Below, in pieces: positions 13,001-25,194 of a DNA stretch of 64,000 nucleotides. Location: the NCBI GenBank assembly GCA_015499985.1, contig JAAAUF010000013.1, forward strand, positions 1-64,000, in the 5' to 3' direction. Each line of letters opens with the position of its first letter. Within the stretch, counting starts at the first letter, position 1. Source of the DNA: Haplosporangium gracile. Its lineage: Eukaryota; Mortierellomycota; Mortierellomycetes; Mortierellales; Mortierellaceae. Position numbers and translations under genes: made by a program. The notes under the pieces are model-generated. The model was not told the DNA's origin and made no database searches. It saw only the letters and a list, made by a program, of their open reading frames with translations.

Positions 13001-13299
13001 CTATGGTCATTACTGCTGCTGGAGTTGTCCGCACTTGAACCGGTCGAGAAGCCTGCACCAAGAGGCCCGACCAAGTCGAAATCAGCATCGAACAAGAACG
13101 ACTGGTGTTGGTAGGGTTGTTCCAGATGGACTGTCGATTGAGGTTGCTGCTGCTGCTGCTGTTGTTGTTGATATTGGTGATGATGTTGTTGTTGTTGCTG
13201 ATGAGGTTGGGACTGCTGTGGTTGCTGGAGCTGTGAAGGGAATCGTTGAGGTCGCCTAACGGAGGACCGAATAGCCTCGGAAGGTTGTCTAGTGGTCAT
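10066..13299 (-). CDS. Large Q/P/S-rich protein with a folded C-terminal domain
   Basis: I do not recognise this 1077-aa protein as a named family. It is an uninterrupted frame. Roughly residues 1-780 are low complexity: long Gln tracts encoded by mixed CAA/CAG, Pro runs and Ser/Thr-rich segments. Short conserved-looking islands (e.g. FDADFDLVGPLGAG, MPGHNLSSFFGASDDP, FIIDFENADRFKKGT) resemble linear binding motifs. From about 800 to 960 the composition becomes globular. A beta-rich pattern (YSDDQITVSSLHLTIHSFYFP, then GVSTALTDIWWARDYKP, then YVVVRVEGEWLRKGFGVQQ) ends with a helix, which would suit a PH-like fold (inference). The Gln-rich part could drive condensate formation or act in transcription or endocytosis; no function is assigned. 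The start codon is the first in frame. Confidence 0.75.
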   Translation of the reverse strand: MTTRQPSEAIRSSVRRPQRFPSQLQQPQQSQPHQQQQQHHHQYQQQQQQQQQPQSTVHLEQPYQHQSFLFDADFDLVGPLGAGFSTGSSADNSSSSNDHSNINNNNGGRGHSGGTNAKSSVVKSTPLTSAKPERADTKFDPITSMPGHNLSSFFGASDDPLMTTDTDAQPFIIDFENADRFKKGTSSTLGREPKKAAVTPLQTPQPQESPSLGMLDDIFQPTLGIAAAPSRPVAKAAPARERQLPQHKQQQQQQQQTLPPPLQRQSQTHQQLLQQQQQQQQHHDSSLDFFSSLDSLSPTRSTSSSSRTSPSASFAHLGSNAPLPSFPSIPAAYSAFGRNITARKTAPVRKPSQSSNTTSSTIKDTGSPLEAVSSSSAPLSALADVFVSIKGSELRPSSSPATSNTSSTGSRKKSDATISMSASITSSKSSASTLASSAISPAGQAVSKTPSRSTSSSNMSSATSSPSASPSLAPVTAPPKPAPKMPARILNFPQHPTLTPLPTQNTSARIDPIVTPQRLHQQPPQLQQSQQQQPSQPPPPPPPFQQQQNLQQQLQQAQSQPQQQQQSTYHSLLREFQPQEQQPISHSAVPLSMPQPSPPPTRESQHMSRQDSNPPPQPFPRISPPVQAPPQFPSSPWDDDDDDFYQAAIPPSPVTAPTVKAASRKVVEPVVQAPSKHTAPLKQTATEHQQPQQQQQPPQRQQQLKQPKQDYQKQDHPKLKQPAHQPPQSQPQPQSQPKQEQQQAPAKARNQASKPLAPEHDKALDAKHEHGTSSAPPSPSALSPDSLFMARYPPPPPSILYSDDQITVSSLHLTIHSFYFPLNTPVTIPLLTITEMDTLPSENQVGGGNGGGSSGGGVTSWLKYKNWGVSTALTDIWWARDYKPSETAATGAGASSRSADKENTPPLVYVVVRVEGEWLRKGFGVQQEQGVKVLKDAWKNVKENERGLRPLRPATMGMEEDDGGFMIERPPDDQSLSNQSGGRIAVGGDSGAEKRRWLNYQNTWTAYPFADDSPQFLAQQQRRGATLKAPRYHQQQLFLRSKVTAAAGGGNVYLGPEESCGDEPLFIDNDLNIHEEI

Positions 13300-13737
13300 G
13301 CTATGTGGTGCTTGTCACGTTCGCTGTGTAGAGGAAAGGGAAGAAAAGAAAAGAGTGCGGGTAATGACGAGGCGGAGAACAAGAGGAAAAAAGACGAGGT
13401 TAAGAAGGGGTTGGTAGATAGACCGCCAACCTCAGTGCTGAGTAATAGGAAGAAGAGAGAGCGCTCGAGAAGAATGGAGAACAAAAGGAAGAAGAGAAGA
13501 AGAGAAGGTGGATGGGTGTGAACTTGGCGCAGCGCAGTCAGACTTGGATTGAGAGGAAGGAATGGGCCAGAATGAAAGGATATAATAAAGTAACGACAAT
13601 ACGCGGTGAGAACAAGGACAAGCAAGGGAGAGCTGTATTTTACGTTAGGCTTGGGTTCTTGTCGTTGGGTTGGTCGGTGGGTTGTAGGGTGCTGGGTAAG
13701 GGAGAAGGAGGACGAGTGAAGAAAGGAAGAATAAAAG

Positions 13738-13798
13738 GAGAGAGAGAGAGAGAGAGAGTGAGAGAGTGAGAGAGAGTGAGAGTGAGAGAGAGAGGAAA
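13738..13798. repeat. (GA)n microsatellite
   Basis: About 60 bp of GA dinucleotides interrupted by GTGA units. Confidence 0.9.
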
Positions 13799-13872
13799 GA
13801 GAGGAAAGACTTGCCCTTGTTGGGGGTGTAGTGGTGGTGAGTGGAGGGAGATACTCGCTCGCTCGCTAGTAC

Positions 13873-13896
13873 GTTCGTTCGTTCGTTCGTTCGTTC
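13873..13896. repeat. (GTTC)6 microsatellite
   Basis: Six perfect GTTC units follow a short CGCT run. Confidence 0.9.
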
Positions 13897-14317
13897 TTGA
13901 ACTACTCGCTCACCCCCTATTTCTTTGTTTCTGGGGTTTGTGGGGAATGAGGGAGGCTGTCGTGTTGTGTTGTTCGTGCGAATGAGTGATTGGAATGAGA
14001 CTACTGTTATGTCAGTGGGTGAGTGTGAATGAGAGAAGAAGGTGAGAAGGAAAGACGTGAATGAGAGAGCAAGGGTCTTTTGGTGATTGCGTGTGAGGGC
14101 GTAGTAGAAAAGGGAAGGAGGGGAATGAATGAATGCACTTGCTGGTTGCTGTCGCTGTTGTTTGTTTGGTGCAAAGGAGCGAAGGAGGAAAGGGAGAGAG
14201 TCAAGTCGAGCAAGCAGAATAGTCGCTAGGAAAACTAGCTATTATTTTTTATGGGCACACACAAGGAGACAGGACAATGAGGAGAGAAAAGTCAAGCAAG
14301 GACTCGAAGTAGGCGCA

Positions 14318-14342
14318 GGAGTAGGAGTAGGAGTAGGAGTAG
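14318..14342. repeat. (GGAGTA)n microsatellite
   Basis: Four near-perfect AGGAGT units. Confidence 0.85.
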
Positions 14343-14968
14343 GGGGGAAATGCGAAGAGGAGAGGGAATGTCAGAGAGACAGAAGAAGGCAACAAAGCCC
14401 TGTGTTGCGAGTTTTCACCTCTGCCTTTGCCTTTGCCTGTCGCTCTCTATCACCCATGTCAGGTGGACACATGACCATTTTCTTCTTTCTTCCTTTTATT
14501 CGAGGCGTGGCGTTTGCGCATATGATTAGGTTTTTTACTCAAAAAGAAACACGTACACATTTCCCTACGCAATGCAGCAAACCCTCCCTGTTTGCCTTTT
14601 TCTTCGTTGGCCACGATGGTCCCTAACCCTTCTTCCACAATTCCAAACTCACTTATCATCATCATTCATCACATCCAGTATTTTCTTTCCTTTCTTGCCA
14701 CAACAACCGCACGGATCGTCCCCTGTCTTCCCTTCTTCCCTTTCCCCATTCATTCCCTCTGGTAAAATGACAGTCCCCATCATTAACTCCGCGCTTGCTT
14801 TGCCCATCCATGTTTCCCCTCCCAGGGATAAGGGAGAGGCAAAGTGCTCAGAAATGAACTGCTAAAACAGAGAGAGAACCTTGGACAAACAGGAGCGGGG
14901 AAGAGGAAGGGGGACAGGTAGACTTTCAAGGATAGTCAGATGAACTTCATGTCTCCTGGACCACCTGT

Positions 14969-15011
<43 letters not shown>
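14969..15011. repeat. (AAC)14 microsatellite
   Basis: An uninterrupted AAC run of about 43 bp, in non-coding DNA upstream of the S28 peptidase gene. Confidence 0.95.
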
Positions 15012-15692
15012 GCTTTTTCCTCCTCCGACACCATTAGCAGCTGGTGCTATTTTCTTCCTTTCTCTCTCCTTCTCTCCTTTCCTTCCCTCCTTCCTTCGCT
15101 TCCATCTTCCCATTGCTCCTGAATCATCTCCTCTCGTTTCTCCTTCGTCAATTATTCCTATATGTGCTCATTTTTCTAGGAAACGGACGGCTCCTCATAG
15201 GTAACAACAGCACTTTCTCGCTACTCCTTATCTCTTACTCCTCTACACTCCCCTTCACTTTTAACAAACAACACCAGCACGACCACCACTTCCATTAATC
15301 TAACCATTTCCTTTCCTCATTAACTCCAGTGCAACCCGTCCCTCTAGGACGTCAGACCAGATTCGTCAATTCCGTTCCTTCTTTCGTCTCTCTCTCGCGC
15401 GCACTCTCTCTTTCTCTCTTTCTCTTTCCTTCCCTTCTTTATCTTTTCCCTTTAAGCTCCTCTTTCTTCTTCAAGAATGATATATGCTTGGACGCCAGGA
15501 TTGCCACCACCATCCATTGCATATCCATCAGCATAGCTCTTGCTCTTCACTCATCCCTTCCTTAGACTCAACTCACTTTCCTCTCCCCACTTTTCGCTCA
15601 TCACCGCAAACAACACACCCAAACGGTGGGAAGAGAGGTACGCAACGCATAAAAAAAAGGCGCAGTAACGCAAAAAAAAAAACCTGGCCCCC

Positions 15693-18600
15693 ATGGCGCT
15701 ACTTCGCACCTCATGCAGAATTTGTTCCCCTCTTTTTGTGTGCCTTTTCTTCTTGATCACCTTCTTCGCCCTTTTCTCTGCCGCCGTCATCCCGGGGACA
15801 AGTGCAGTCCTTGCATCATGCCTTCCCAGCTCCTCCTCGATGTTACACAAACGCGACCGTCCAATCCCTCCTTTTCCTCGTCCTCCACCATCTCCTCCGT
15901 CTCATCCACACCGCTTGAGCACTGACTCAGCACTTCCCCTTCCACTCAACAGCCCGATCTCCTTCAGTAGCAGCGATCATGATCAACTGCACCAAACAAT
16001 CGGTTCCTCTGTCTTAGAATCAAAACAAATCCATCCCCATCCCCATCTTCACTCACACAGCAAACGCGGCCATGGCTATTTACACCATCATACCCGCCAG
16101 CGCTCAATGTCGGATTCCAACCAAAAGATCACAGTGGCCAGTCCATCGGAGCAACAACCGGAACAATTCCCACAACAGTGGAATCAGCCTTCAGGAACCA
16201 CCATTGCTGAGGGAGGTCTACCTCTTTGGACAGTAGGAGCCGTCAACAGTCGATCCCTTCGGAATCCGTTTGTCAAATCGTTTGGGCTGAGACACAAGGC
16301 TACAATGAACTGGGGCGTGCGAGCCAGGGCACGGACGCAGCAGCATTGGGACAAGTACCGGCACCAAGTCGAGACAGGACAGGGATCTTCTGGCTTTAAT
16401 AATCTTTACGAGACCGGAAGCAGTGGCAGTTCCGGCACAGGCGCAGACACAGGCACAGGCAAAAGCACATATGCAGGTGCAGGAGGTTCAGGAGGTGACA
16501 GTAATAAAGGGTCAGCAGAAGAGACAATGATTTCCTCATCTCAGGATGCGATATCATATTTTCATGGAGCATCGGCCTCTTTGTCATTTACTTGTACGTC
16601 CACTCTCGATTGTACACAACACTCAAATCTGGATACCAACAACCATACCAGTAGCACCAACGAATCTTATTCAACAACAACAGCAATGAAGGATAATGGC
16701 TACACAAGAACAGAGACAGAGTCGCCATTCGCACCCGACATGATTAATCCGCTTCCCGGCGACAACGATGGACCTGGATCCTTATTCTTCTCACAGCTCC
16801 TTAACCACTACCAAAACTCTTTTCCTTCACAAGATCCATCCCCCTACTTCACGTCCACTACCGCCGACAACAGCGACAACAGCAACAGCAATAACACTCA
16901 TACAAACACAACATTCCGGCAATATTATCAGATTAACCAGGAATTCTACAAACCAGGTGCCTACATTTTTTCTTTTCTTTCCTTATCCTCCCTTAATGAA
17001 TTCATGTTGGTATTTTGTTCCATGACAAAGTAACCATTAAACAATGTCCCCTCCCCCGTCTTACGTTTTTCTTGAACCTGTGTGCTATATGTGCATGTAT
17101 TGAATAGGCGGTCCTATTATCCTTTGGCTACCTGGAGAGAGCCCGCTTCACTCTCTGTTCCTCCAAAGAGGGCTCGCCTATGAGTTGGCGAATGCAACAG
17201 CAGGACTCTTGGTTGCACTAGAGCATCGGTTCTATGGCAACTCTATACCCAGATTTCAGGATTCGCTCGTCGCTCACAAGGACGGCCCCCTTATTTTTGA
17301 CGCCGATTTAGAAAAGCGGAAGTCATCACCATCATCGACTCATTCAGATCTGTTGTCAGATTCAGAGTATCCTTTTCGACACATGGCAGTGCCACCACCA
17401 TCCACGGAAGCCGAAGAAGGAGAAGTTGAGCGAACAGAGCCAGAATCTGTCTGGATGGCAGCTGGATCGTTGGCAACCTCCACATTGCCCAATACGGGTC
17501 CTACAAACTTCAATCATCAGATCGGAGTTGACAAGGCCTCGGGGGCGAGGATCAAGGAGCGCAAGCACAGAAACATCAATGGCGACAAACAACACGACCC
17601 TCCTACTCCTCCTCATGATCACACCGACAAAGTCAACGGCGGCAACAGAACAAACAACGGCAACAACGACTCTGCAGGTGATGAAGAGAAGGAAGGTTTA
17701 CCGCTAGACCTACTCAAGTATCTCAATGTTGACCAGTCCATCGAGGATATTGCCCGCTTCATGGATCTCTTCCCGACCTTGCAACCTAATCTTTTCCCAC
17801 CGCTCGGCAGCGAAGGCGGCGATCCTGTTACGACTGCTCCTGTCCCCTCTAAACCCCGCTGGATCCTGGCTGGATGTTCTTATGGTGGTAACCTGGCAGC
17901 GTGGACTCGACAGCGGTACCCCTCCAAGGTTTTTGCTGCGTTTGCGTCTTCAGCGCCTGTTCGGTCGGTGTTGGACTTTTTCGAGTACAGTACTTCTCAG
18001 ATTGATATTTTGGGAGACAAATGCTCGACGCAGTTGGGGATGGCGCGCGATTTTTTGGATGGCGCGCTTCAAATGACTGACGGGTTCATGCAGCAGATGG
18101 CTGCTGTCGATCAGTTGATCAGACAACAAAATACAACCAACTCAGCAGGTTCGATAGTATCAACTTTGGCAGGGCAGGAGCGAGGACAAATGGTGGCAGA
18201 AACCAGCGACTTTGACGAGTTTGCGGCATCAGCAGCAACAGCGACGAATCCGATGCCAATCGTCAGCGACTATGACAAGGCGAGTCGACGGGCAACCAAA
18301 TTACGCGTCCTATCCTGGTTCAGTCCCGATTTCGCACGCGAGTATGCAGCCGAAGGTGAAGAGTTTCACGCTGCCGGATGGGTATGGTGGACAGTCGCCA
18401 GTGCAGTCCAATACAACGCCGTCGTGACCCCGATAACCGTTCAACCTGCACGGACAGCCGTTGACATTCTCTGTGACGCCATGGATCTCGCCAAAGTCGA
18501 CGACCTTGCAGGGATGGAGAGCAGATCTTTGTCAAACAGCAACAACGGCAGCAACAGCAACAGCAACCTGCGGAGTCAGCTTAAGTCTCTGCGATACACT

Positions 18601-20835
18601 CAAGCCCTCGCGTCATGGTTTAAGGATCAGCAGGACTTAACTCCGACCAAACAGGAGGACCTTCAGCCCTCGGATTTGGACCCGACGTCTGTTCAGAATT
18701 TGGCGGGGATGGCATGGCTCTGGCAGACGTGTAGTGAGCTGGGTTACCTCCAGACTGCACACCCTTCGACGTGTTGTTGCCCTTCTCTTGCCAGATCTTC
18801 TCCTCTTTGGCCCCTCGACACGACGACCAATTTCATTAAAAGGGACGCCACAGCCATTGAACAGAGCTCCAACGCGACATGCCCCTTAATCTCAGACACG
18901 GACAGAACTTCTTTTTCCACGACTCTTCCAGATCCTCTTTGTGAAAGATCCTCTTCTTCACATCCACCAGACTCAACGCTCCCACCGGCCTCAACCTCAA
19001 CACCAATAACCTTAACTTCAACAAGAAAAGCAGGATCAACAGGATCAACAGCAGAATCAACTTGTCTTCCCTGCAGATGCTACGCTGACGAGGCACAAAG
19101 GAGCGAGAGCGTGTTCTCCCGATTGCTCACACTTGAGGCCGCCTGGCAGGAATGTCAGTTCTATTTCAGTTCCACCCATCCACCCGCTCGTAATTCCATC
19201 ACCAGGCCTTCTTCTTCCTCCTCCTCCACATCCTCCTCCTCCAAGGAGACCACCATCGTGAGAACTCCCGATTCGAATCCTGTAGAAGCAGTGGAGGATG
19301 TCGATAAGTCCAGTGGCCTGGTAGGGCACTCGCCAGGAGGACCTCCAGGCGATACCCAACAGTGCGTTGCCACCAACCCAGGAGCAACTCAGCAACGGAA
19401 GCACGAAAAACGCGATGACATCCTGTTGATGGGCTACCCAGACGTCGAGACCAACGTCAACATCAAATTCCATGGCTGGGAGATTGCACAGGACCCGTGT
19501 TACCCTTCTGGAAGCGAAGACCAAGACATCAGCATCGAGAGCGGTCTCAACAACAACCACAACGACCGCAATAATTCCAGATCTGAAGAAATCCACTTTA
19601 CTGCGTCTTTGACCATCACCACCACAACATCACCAGGAACAACAGCGTCGTATTTTGCTGCTAATGATGCTTCTCCTACCTCTGGGTCAGAAACCTTTGC
19701 AGAGGGAGCTATTGTTGAGCAGAAGGGCAAGGAGGCCACTGTGGTTACAGCTCAGAGTGGGCCTTCCCAGATAGCATCGAAACTTGACGACTGGCTGATT
19801 GATCATCCGGGTGGACGGTATTATTTTACCATTGGCGAGAAGGACCCATGGAAGGAGCTTACCTTGGCCAGCTCGAGAGCCCTCGAGTTCTTGAGTCGGC
19901 CAAGGGTCGAGAGCGACAGCGGCAGTAACAGTAGGAGTGCTGGAACTGGTGACAAGAAGCGGGGCAGGAAGAGGATGAGCCCAAAGCAGGATTCTGTGGC
20001 CCTGGCGGTTCCCCTTGAGTCTGCGGAAGCACTGGAGGCAACACTACCAACGTCAGTTGAGGTTGGACAAGGAGGAGAGTCTATCATTGGACACGTGATG
20101 CCTCAGAATGCTGTTGAGGATAACTGGGACGAGGATTCAGTGGTGGTGGTGAAATTACCAGAATCGACAACCGGCGCGACAACTGCCTCGACCTTGCACC
20201 GTGACTTGCACAGCCATCGTAAAGACAAACATCATCGCCATTATCATCATCACCATCGTCGCCGTCACCATCCACGCAAACATCAACATCATTATCACCG
20301 CAAACACCATTTTCAGCACCACAACCATAAACGTCAACCCAAGGATCCAGCCTGCATCCGATCCCCAGTCGACTCATGCCAATCTAGCCTTCCTCCCCCT
20401 CCAAGCCCAAGAGGACAAGAAGGCATTGGTATTACTCTGTCACAACCCAAACTATCTGACCAAGACGAGGACGTTGTCGGTGAGGATAGCGCATCTGGAT
20501 CTGACAGCTCGACTGTCGTCATCGTCGAGGTCAAGGTCGAAGTTGATGAGTCAGAGAAAGAGAACGACGAGCAGTCAGAAGAAGACGAAGGAACGACACT
20601 TGAAGGCAAGGGTAATAACAGGATTGGGGAGGACGAGTACGGCGACCGAACAGTGATGCGAATCATCTCGGACGCCAGTCACTGTCAGGATATCCTGTAC
20701 GAGTTGGATGATCATAATTCTGTAAAGTTGCGGGCGGAACGGGAGCATGTTTTGAAGACTTTTGTGAGGTGGATCGAGATTGATAATCGGCGGCTGCAGC
20801 GGGCTTTGGAGCGGCGACAGCAGCGCGCCGTCTGA
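15693..20835 (+). CDS. Oversized serine carboxypeptidase, family S28
   Basis: Related to lysosomal Pro-X carboxypeptidase and dipeptidyl peptidase II, which cleave at proline. Exons are 15693..16956 and 17108..20835 (phase-1 intron, 151 bp), giving 1663 aa. An N-terminal signal peptide is followed by a long disordered stretch, then FFSQLLNHYQNS and GGPIILWLPGE (the family's oxyanion-side strand), then the nucleophile elbow GCSYGG with Ser679. Asp1334 (GEKDPW) and His1613 (DASHCQD) fit the other triad members. Usual S28 enzymes have about 450-550 residues. Here the core is split by Ser/Thr/Asn-rich insertions, and a His/Arg-rich block (about 1455-1500) lies between the catalytic Asp and His. 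The elbow normally reads GGSYGG; the second Gly is Cys here. The signal peptide suggests a secreted or vacuolar location. Activity is plausible but the expansions are unusual. Confidence 0.85.
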
Positions 20836-21325
20836 GATCCTTTGTAATCTTAATTTTTTTCCTATTCATTTAGACGTCTTTCTTTTTATTCTAAAAATAT
20901 AAGGAAATGTGACCCACATGACCTAACCCTTGCTTTTTTCCACACGGAATTAGCATACTAGAGCTAGGTGGCAGATTTTTAGTTTACCTTTTTGCATACG
21001 CTCACTTCCACCATCTTGCCGTCTCACTTTCATAACCTTTTTCTGTTCTTTTCTTCCTCTCATTCACCCATTACCCTCCATTACCCTCTTCCCAACCCTA
21101 CCTCAACAACAGTTCCCTCATCAACCTCAACTTCATTAATAATTACAGCTGTCAGCTGCCCAACACTCTCATTTCTACATCCAGAAGACAAGGCCCCCGT
21201 TATTCTTTATTTTACGGTCCGCAATCACCATCACACCTTCTTCCAACCTCCCAACGTTCTTCCCCGCTTTCAGACTGGGTATTCTCTCGCCCGAGCTCAA
21301 CTGACCCAACACCATCACCGTCGGT
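20836..21325. other. Intergenic, no gene seen
   Basis: The 3' flank of the peptidase gene followed by a C/T-rich 5' flank of the recombinase. No coding signal. Confidence 0.55.
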
Positions 21326-24300
21326 ATGGATAACCGACAAGGATGGCTGAGTTCAGGTCCTCTTCCCTCTCAAAGCGATTCAAAGTCAGGGTCCATTCCT
21401 GGTAAATATCTTTATTTTTTTTTAGAGACCTTTTTGTTCGCCTTGGTCTGCTTTGAACGAACGATTGCATTTCTACCATAACGAGTTCCTGATCAGCTTA
21501 CTTCTACTTCCTTTATCATCTTTCCTCCTGCTTGTACTCATAAAGACGCTCTCGAGGATGAGGTCCCTAGTTGGATTCTAATCGACAATATGGAGGATAT
21601 TGCTACTGGTATGAGCTTAGTTACTGCTGATAAAGAAGTGCCAGTCGATTCTACCGCCAGTCAAGCCTTTCGCAAAAAGGTTCTCAAGATCCAGCAACGG
21701 GAATATCAAGTCTCGGCTCAGAAACAGCTTCTAGAAAAACAGGATGAGATTAAGGCAATCCTGGAGCGGCACCAGATTGAACAAGAAGCTGAAAAACAAG
21801 GAAGGGGTCGAGGAGAAATGAAGGGCGACGCCAGTATTACAGCAACAAATCCTACGCTTTCTTCTCGAGACAGACGACAGATGGATGCGCGTGAAAGGGC
21901 CATGCAAGATGCTTTATATCAACAAGAGTTGCATTTGCAACAGGCGTATGAAGAGGACCTTGCAATGATGAAGGTCGGTGCCGTTCGTCGCGATGTTCAG
22001 GCCATCAACACCCAGAAATTGTATGCCAGGTACCAAAAGCATTGGAATGTAAGCTTACGCGATTAAGAAGTGGTTCGTGTCTGCCTAATATTTTATATTA
22101 TTTTATATTATCTTCTATCATTCTCACTTACGCTCTATTACTTTTCTAGAAATGGTGCAGGCGTCGCAAGTACGAGAACAACGACGTCGAAAACAAACGA
22201 TTTGTGCTCTACATGACCGAGAACACTGCTCTTGTCCCGGATCCCGTGAATGGCATCGAGCCTATCCGTGTTGGACCCAGAGGCGGCAGCAAGAAGCGCA
22301 AAAGGTCAAAGAAAGCCGCCAGCAAGAAACCCAGATCTAGTAACGCTACAGCCGACATCATGGACGATAGCGATATTGATGCTTCGGATAGCGACGATGA
22401 TTTCAACCCGTTTCAAGATTACAACGCTGATGACAAGATTGATGACGATGACGAACCATATAATTCAAATGGAGCCCTCCCAGCCTACGACACCCTCGAC
22501 ATGTATATCAAGGCAGCCGTGGACCTTCAATTGATTCAGCAGATGAACCCAGCAAAGGTGTACCTCAAGAATGAGCCATCTCCGCGGTGTACAGAGACCA
22601 GGACTCTAATGACAAGACACCTGCTTCGTCTTGCCGAGCTCAAGGCATCAACGGACTCCGACAACATTGTTATCGAGGATGGCCATGGATTGTCATCTTT
22701 GAAGCAGATCCTCAAGGACAAGTAGACCCACAACTACATGTTGCGTGGCGGATCAGGAAAGCATAGGCTTGTTGGTCTTAGGGCTCGGGTGTCTGACTCA
22801 TGGTCTCATTACATGATGCCTCGTGGAGAGAGCACAAAAATGGCCCTTTTATCCGATATCTTTTCGCACGCTTTTGAGAACTTTGACAACAGTGGTCAGC
22901 TAACGTTTGGAGTCGTGCTGATGATGCTCCGTGGCAAGACCAGCCGTGAGGGAAAGCAACAACATGGCGTCATTGTTCGTAACAAAGATGTGGAGGTTTG
23001 TCCCGTTAGCTGTTTGGCTTTTTATCTCGTTGAATTGTGGATGGTAAGATTTTTTATCTTGCAATTAATTTCTTACTTCTTCAAACGCGACACTTTCTTT
23101 TCCATACGATTTTTTAATAGCGCGATTTACTTTTCTTGATTTTCATCCTAGACCTCGCCAGCCGACGTCCCTGATTTCACACATGATGACTGGAAGAAGT
23201 ACAGCCTTCTTTCTAACTCAAGGGATCCGTCCACTCCTGTCTCGTACAGCGGTCATTACACGACCTCTCGGAATTCTTGGGCCTTGGCCGGAAAACCAAG
23301 CAACAAGGCAACACACGAACACCGAGGCGCTGGCGCACGTCATGCCCAAGAAGCTGGTGCCGATATTCCCGCCATTGCTCTGCACGGTCATTGGCTGCAC
23401 GACCGAGTGAGTACCCACTACCTCAGTCACATTCCCAGCGGGGTGGCTTTCAAAATGGCTGGCTGCACGATGCCGGGCGAGCGACTTTGGCTTGCAAGGA
23501 ACACTGTCATACCTCCTGCCAAACTCCAGCGCCAGATCTTTCCGTTCATTGAAGACTACTTCAAGAGGCCGGCATATAAAGACTGGATGCAGTGGACGGA
23601 GAACATCATGATGGATAGTGCCGTAACATACAATCGTCCTAATGTGCCTAAAGAAGCCTACGCTTCCTCGTCCCACCTTTTGCGCCTCTTCGTTCTCCTT
23701 ACTCGCCTACGGAAGGTTGTACTGCAGGATGCCGCTGTTCTCATGGATATCAACTCTGACCCCCTCTGCGACTACAGCAAGCATCATATCTTTCTCATGC
23801 CCGTTTTCAACGACCCTCTCTTTTACGAGTTCAGGATCGACCTGCGCAAGTCCATTGCCGCTGCAGTTTCACCACAATCCCTAAAAATCAGTACAGTTAC
23901 GCCCCTCATTTCTCACGAGATTCGTACTATTCACGGATTGGTGACAAGGGCGTTCGAAAAACTTAACCAACGATTCACCGGTATGGATGGCACCTTGAAA
24001 GATACACAACACATTTGGTCAACCTTATTGTCTGAAGCTGTAGGACGACAATTGCAGGAATCGGAAGCCAGGATCGCTGAGGTCTGCAACCTCTTCCTCG
24101 ATGTTGTAGACACCTTCGTAGATGCATCAACTTCCGCCAGGGAGAACATGGCCGTTGGTCTGGCCCAACTCGGGTTAGATTCTCGTTCAATCCAGTCCAC
24201 CTCTGGTCTGTCCGCTTCTTCTCAGCCCTCTCATGCCAGTCAGTCCTCTCGTTCGACTCAGTTCACACAGCAAGCACTTCAAACCCTACAGCTGCATACC

Positions 24301-25194
24301 AATCAGGCTCGAGCGCCGAACTCGGCCAGACAGCGTGAAACAAGGACGCAACGAGATGCAGCTATTGCTGCTGCGAACAAGCACGACGAGGACCTTAGGT
24401 TGGGTCGCCTTGGCAAGCAACCTGTTGGCCGAAGCAGCAGTTCTACGGCTAATGCCGTCGCCTCGCTCGTCCCCTCCTCTTCTGAAAACTGTGACAACGA
24501 CAATGATGTGGAAACGCCTGACTCTTCAGCAGACAGAGCCCCCTCGCCTTCCTGTACTCAAGTACTCGACGGTCAAAGTAACAGCAGCTCCCCTAGCTCT
24601 TCAAACAACCCAAACTTTACGCCTATTCAACTCTTGCCTCCTGGACCAGGTGATCCGCTTATATCTGGCATTCCTAACCCCTTCGACATTGACGCGCTTC
24701 ACACTGACAAGTTGAGATTCGCTTGGTTGGAGAACCTTATTGCGACGCCCCAGGTTGCAGTCCGTTTGCACGAAGGTTACACCATGCTTCCTCAAGGTGC
24801 CTCTTTGCGCGATCAGTGGAAGGAGTGGTTCTACGGAAAAGATCCCGTCCCGCCCATCATCATTCGACCGCCATCCATCTTCCAGCTAAACAAGTACCAT
24901 AAGAAGGCTTGGCGATCGAAGAAGGGTAAGGAAGGCAACACTCCAGTGCAACTTTTCAAGTTCAAGAAGACCCTAATCGAGTCTGTCATGCGTCTTATGC
25001 TGGATACAGGAGGAGGCACTCTGTCGGAGTTGGAGCAATGGTCACTTCTGAAGGTAGAGAGACGCATAGAGGCACAGGGATCTAACAACAAGTATGTGAA
25101 GTGGTACAGGAAAGAATACGAAAAGCCGAAAAAGAGGGGTGGAGCACGTAACGAGACCAACGATGCTGGCGATGATGACGACGGCGATGAATGA
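21326..25194 (+). pseudogene. Crypton-type tyrosine recombinase with GCR1-like C-terminus, one nonsense codon
   Basis: Exons 21326..21401, 21546..22048, 22150..23043 and 23152..25194 join in frame and would give about 1171 residues, but codon 385 is TAG (22723-22725). Downstream homology continues in the same frame. Tyrosine-recombinase residues are recognisable: the first Arg in MMPRGEST (about 418), a hairpin Lys in LRGKTSREGKQQ, HEHR (H546, R549) and the nucleophile Tyr581 in RVSTHYLSH. From about 1000 onward, LRDQWKEWFYGKD...YHKKAW resembles the GCR1/Msn1 DNA-binding domain found in Cryptons and in Ndc10-like proteins. Cryptons integrate as circles without terminal inverted repeats; none were seen at the edges. 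This could be a decayed mobile element or a recently disabled domesticated gene. The single stop implies recent inactivation or readthrough. Confidence 0.8.

Larger units (their letters stand above)
13300..15692. other. Long divergent intergenic region with microsatellites
   Basis: About 2.4 kb lies between two divergently transcribed genes. It is purine-rich on the left half and pyrimidine-rich on the right half, consistent with two 5' flanks. The simple repeats are listed separately. No supported gene was seen; the open frames are repeat translations. Confidence 0.6.

Noticed and set aside
13738..15011. Repeat clusters as a CRISPR array
   Set aside because: These are simple microsatellites without spaced unique sequences, and the genome is eukaryotic.
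14862..15113. Poly-Cys frame
   Set aside because: It is only the reverse translation of the (AAC)n microsatellite.
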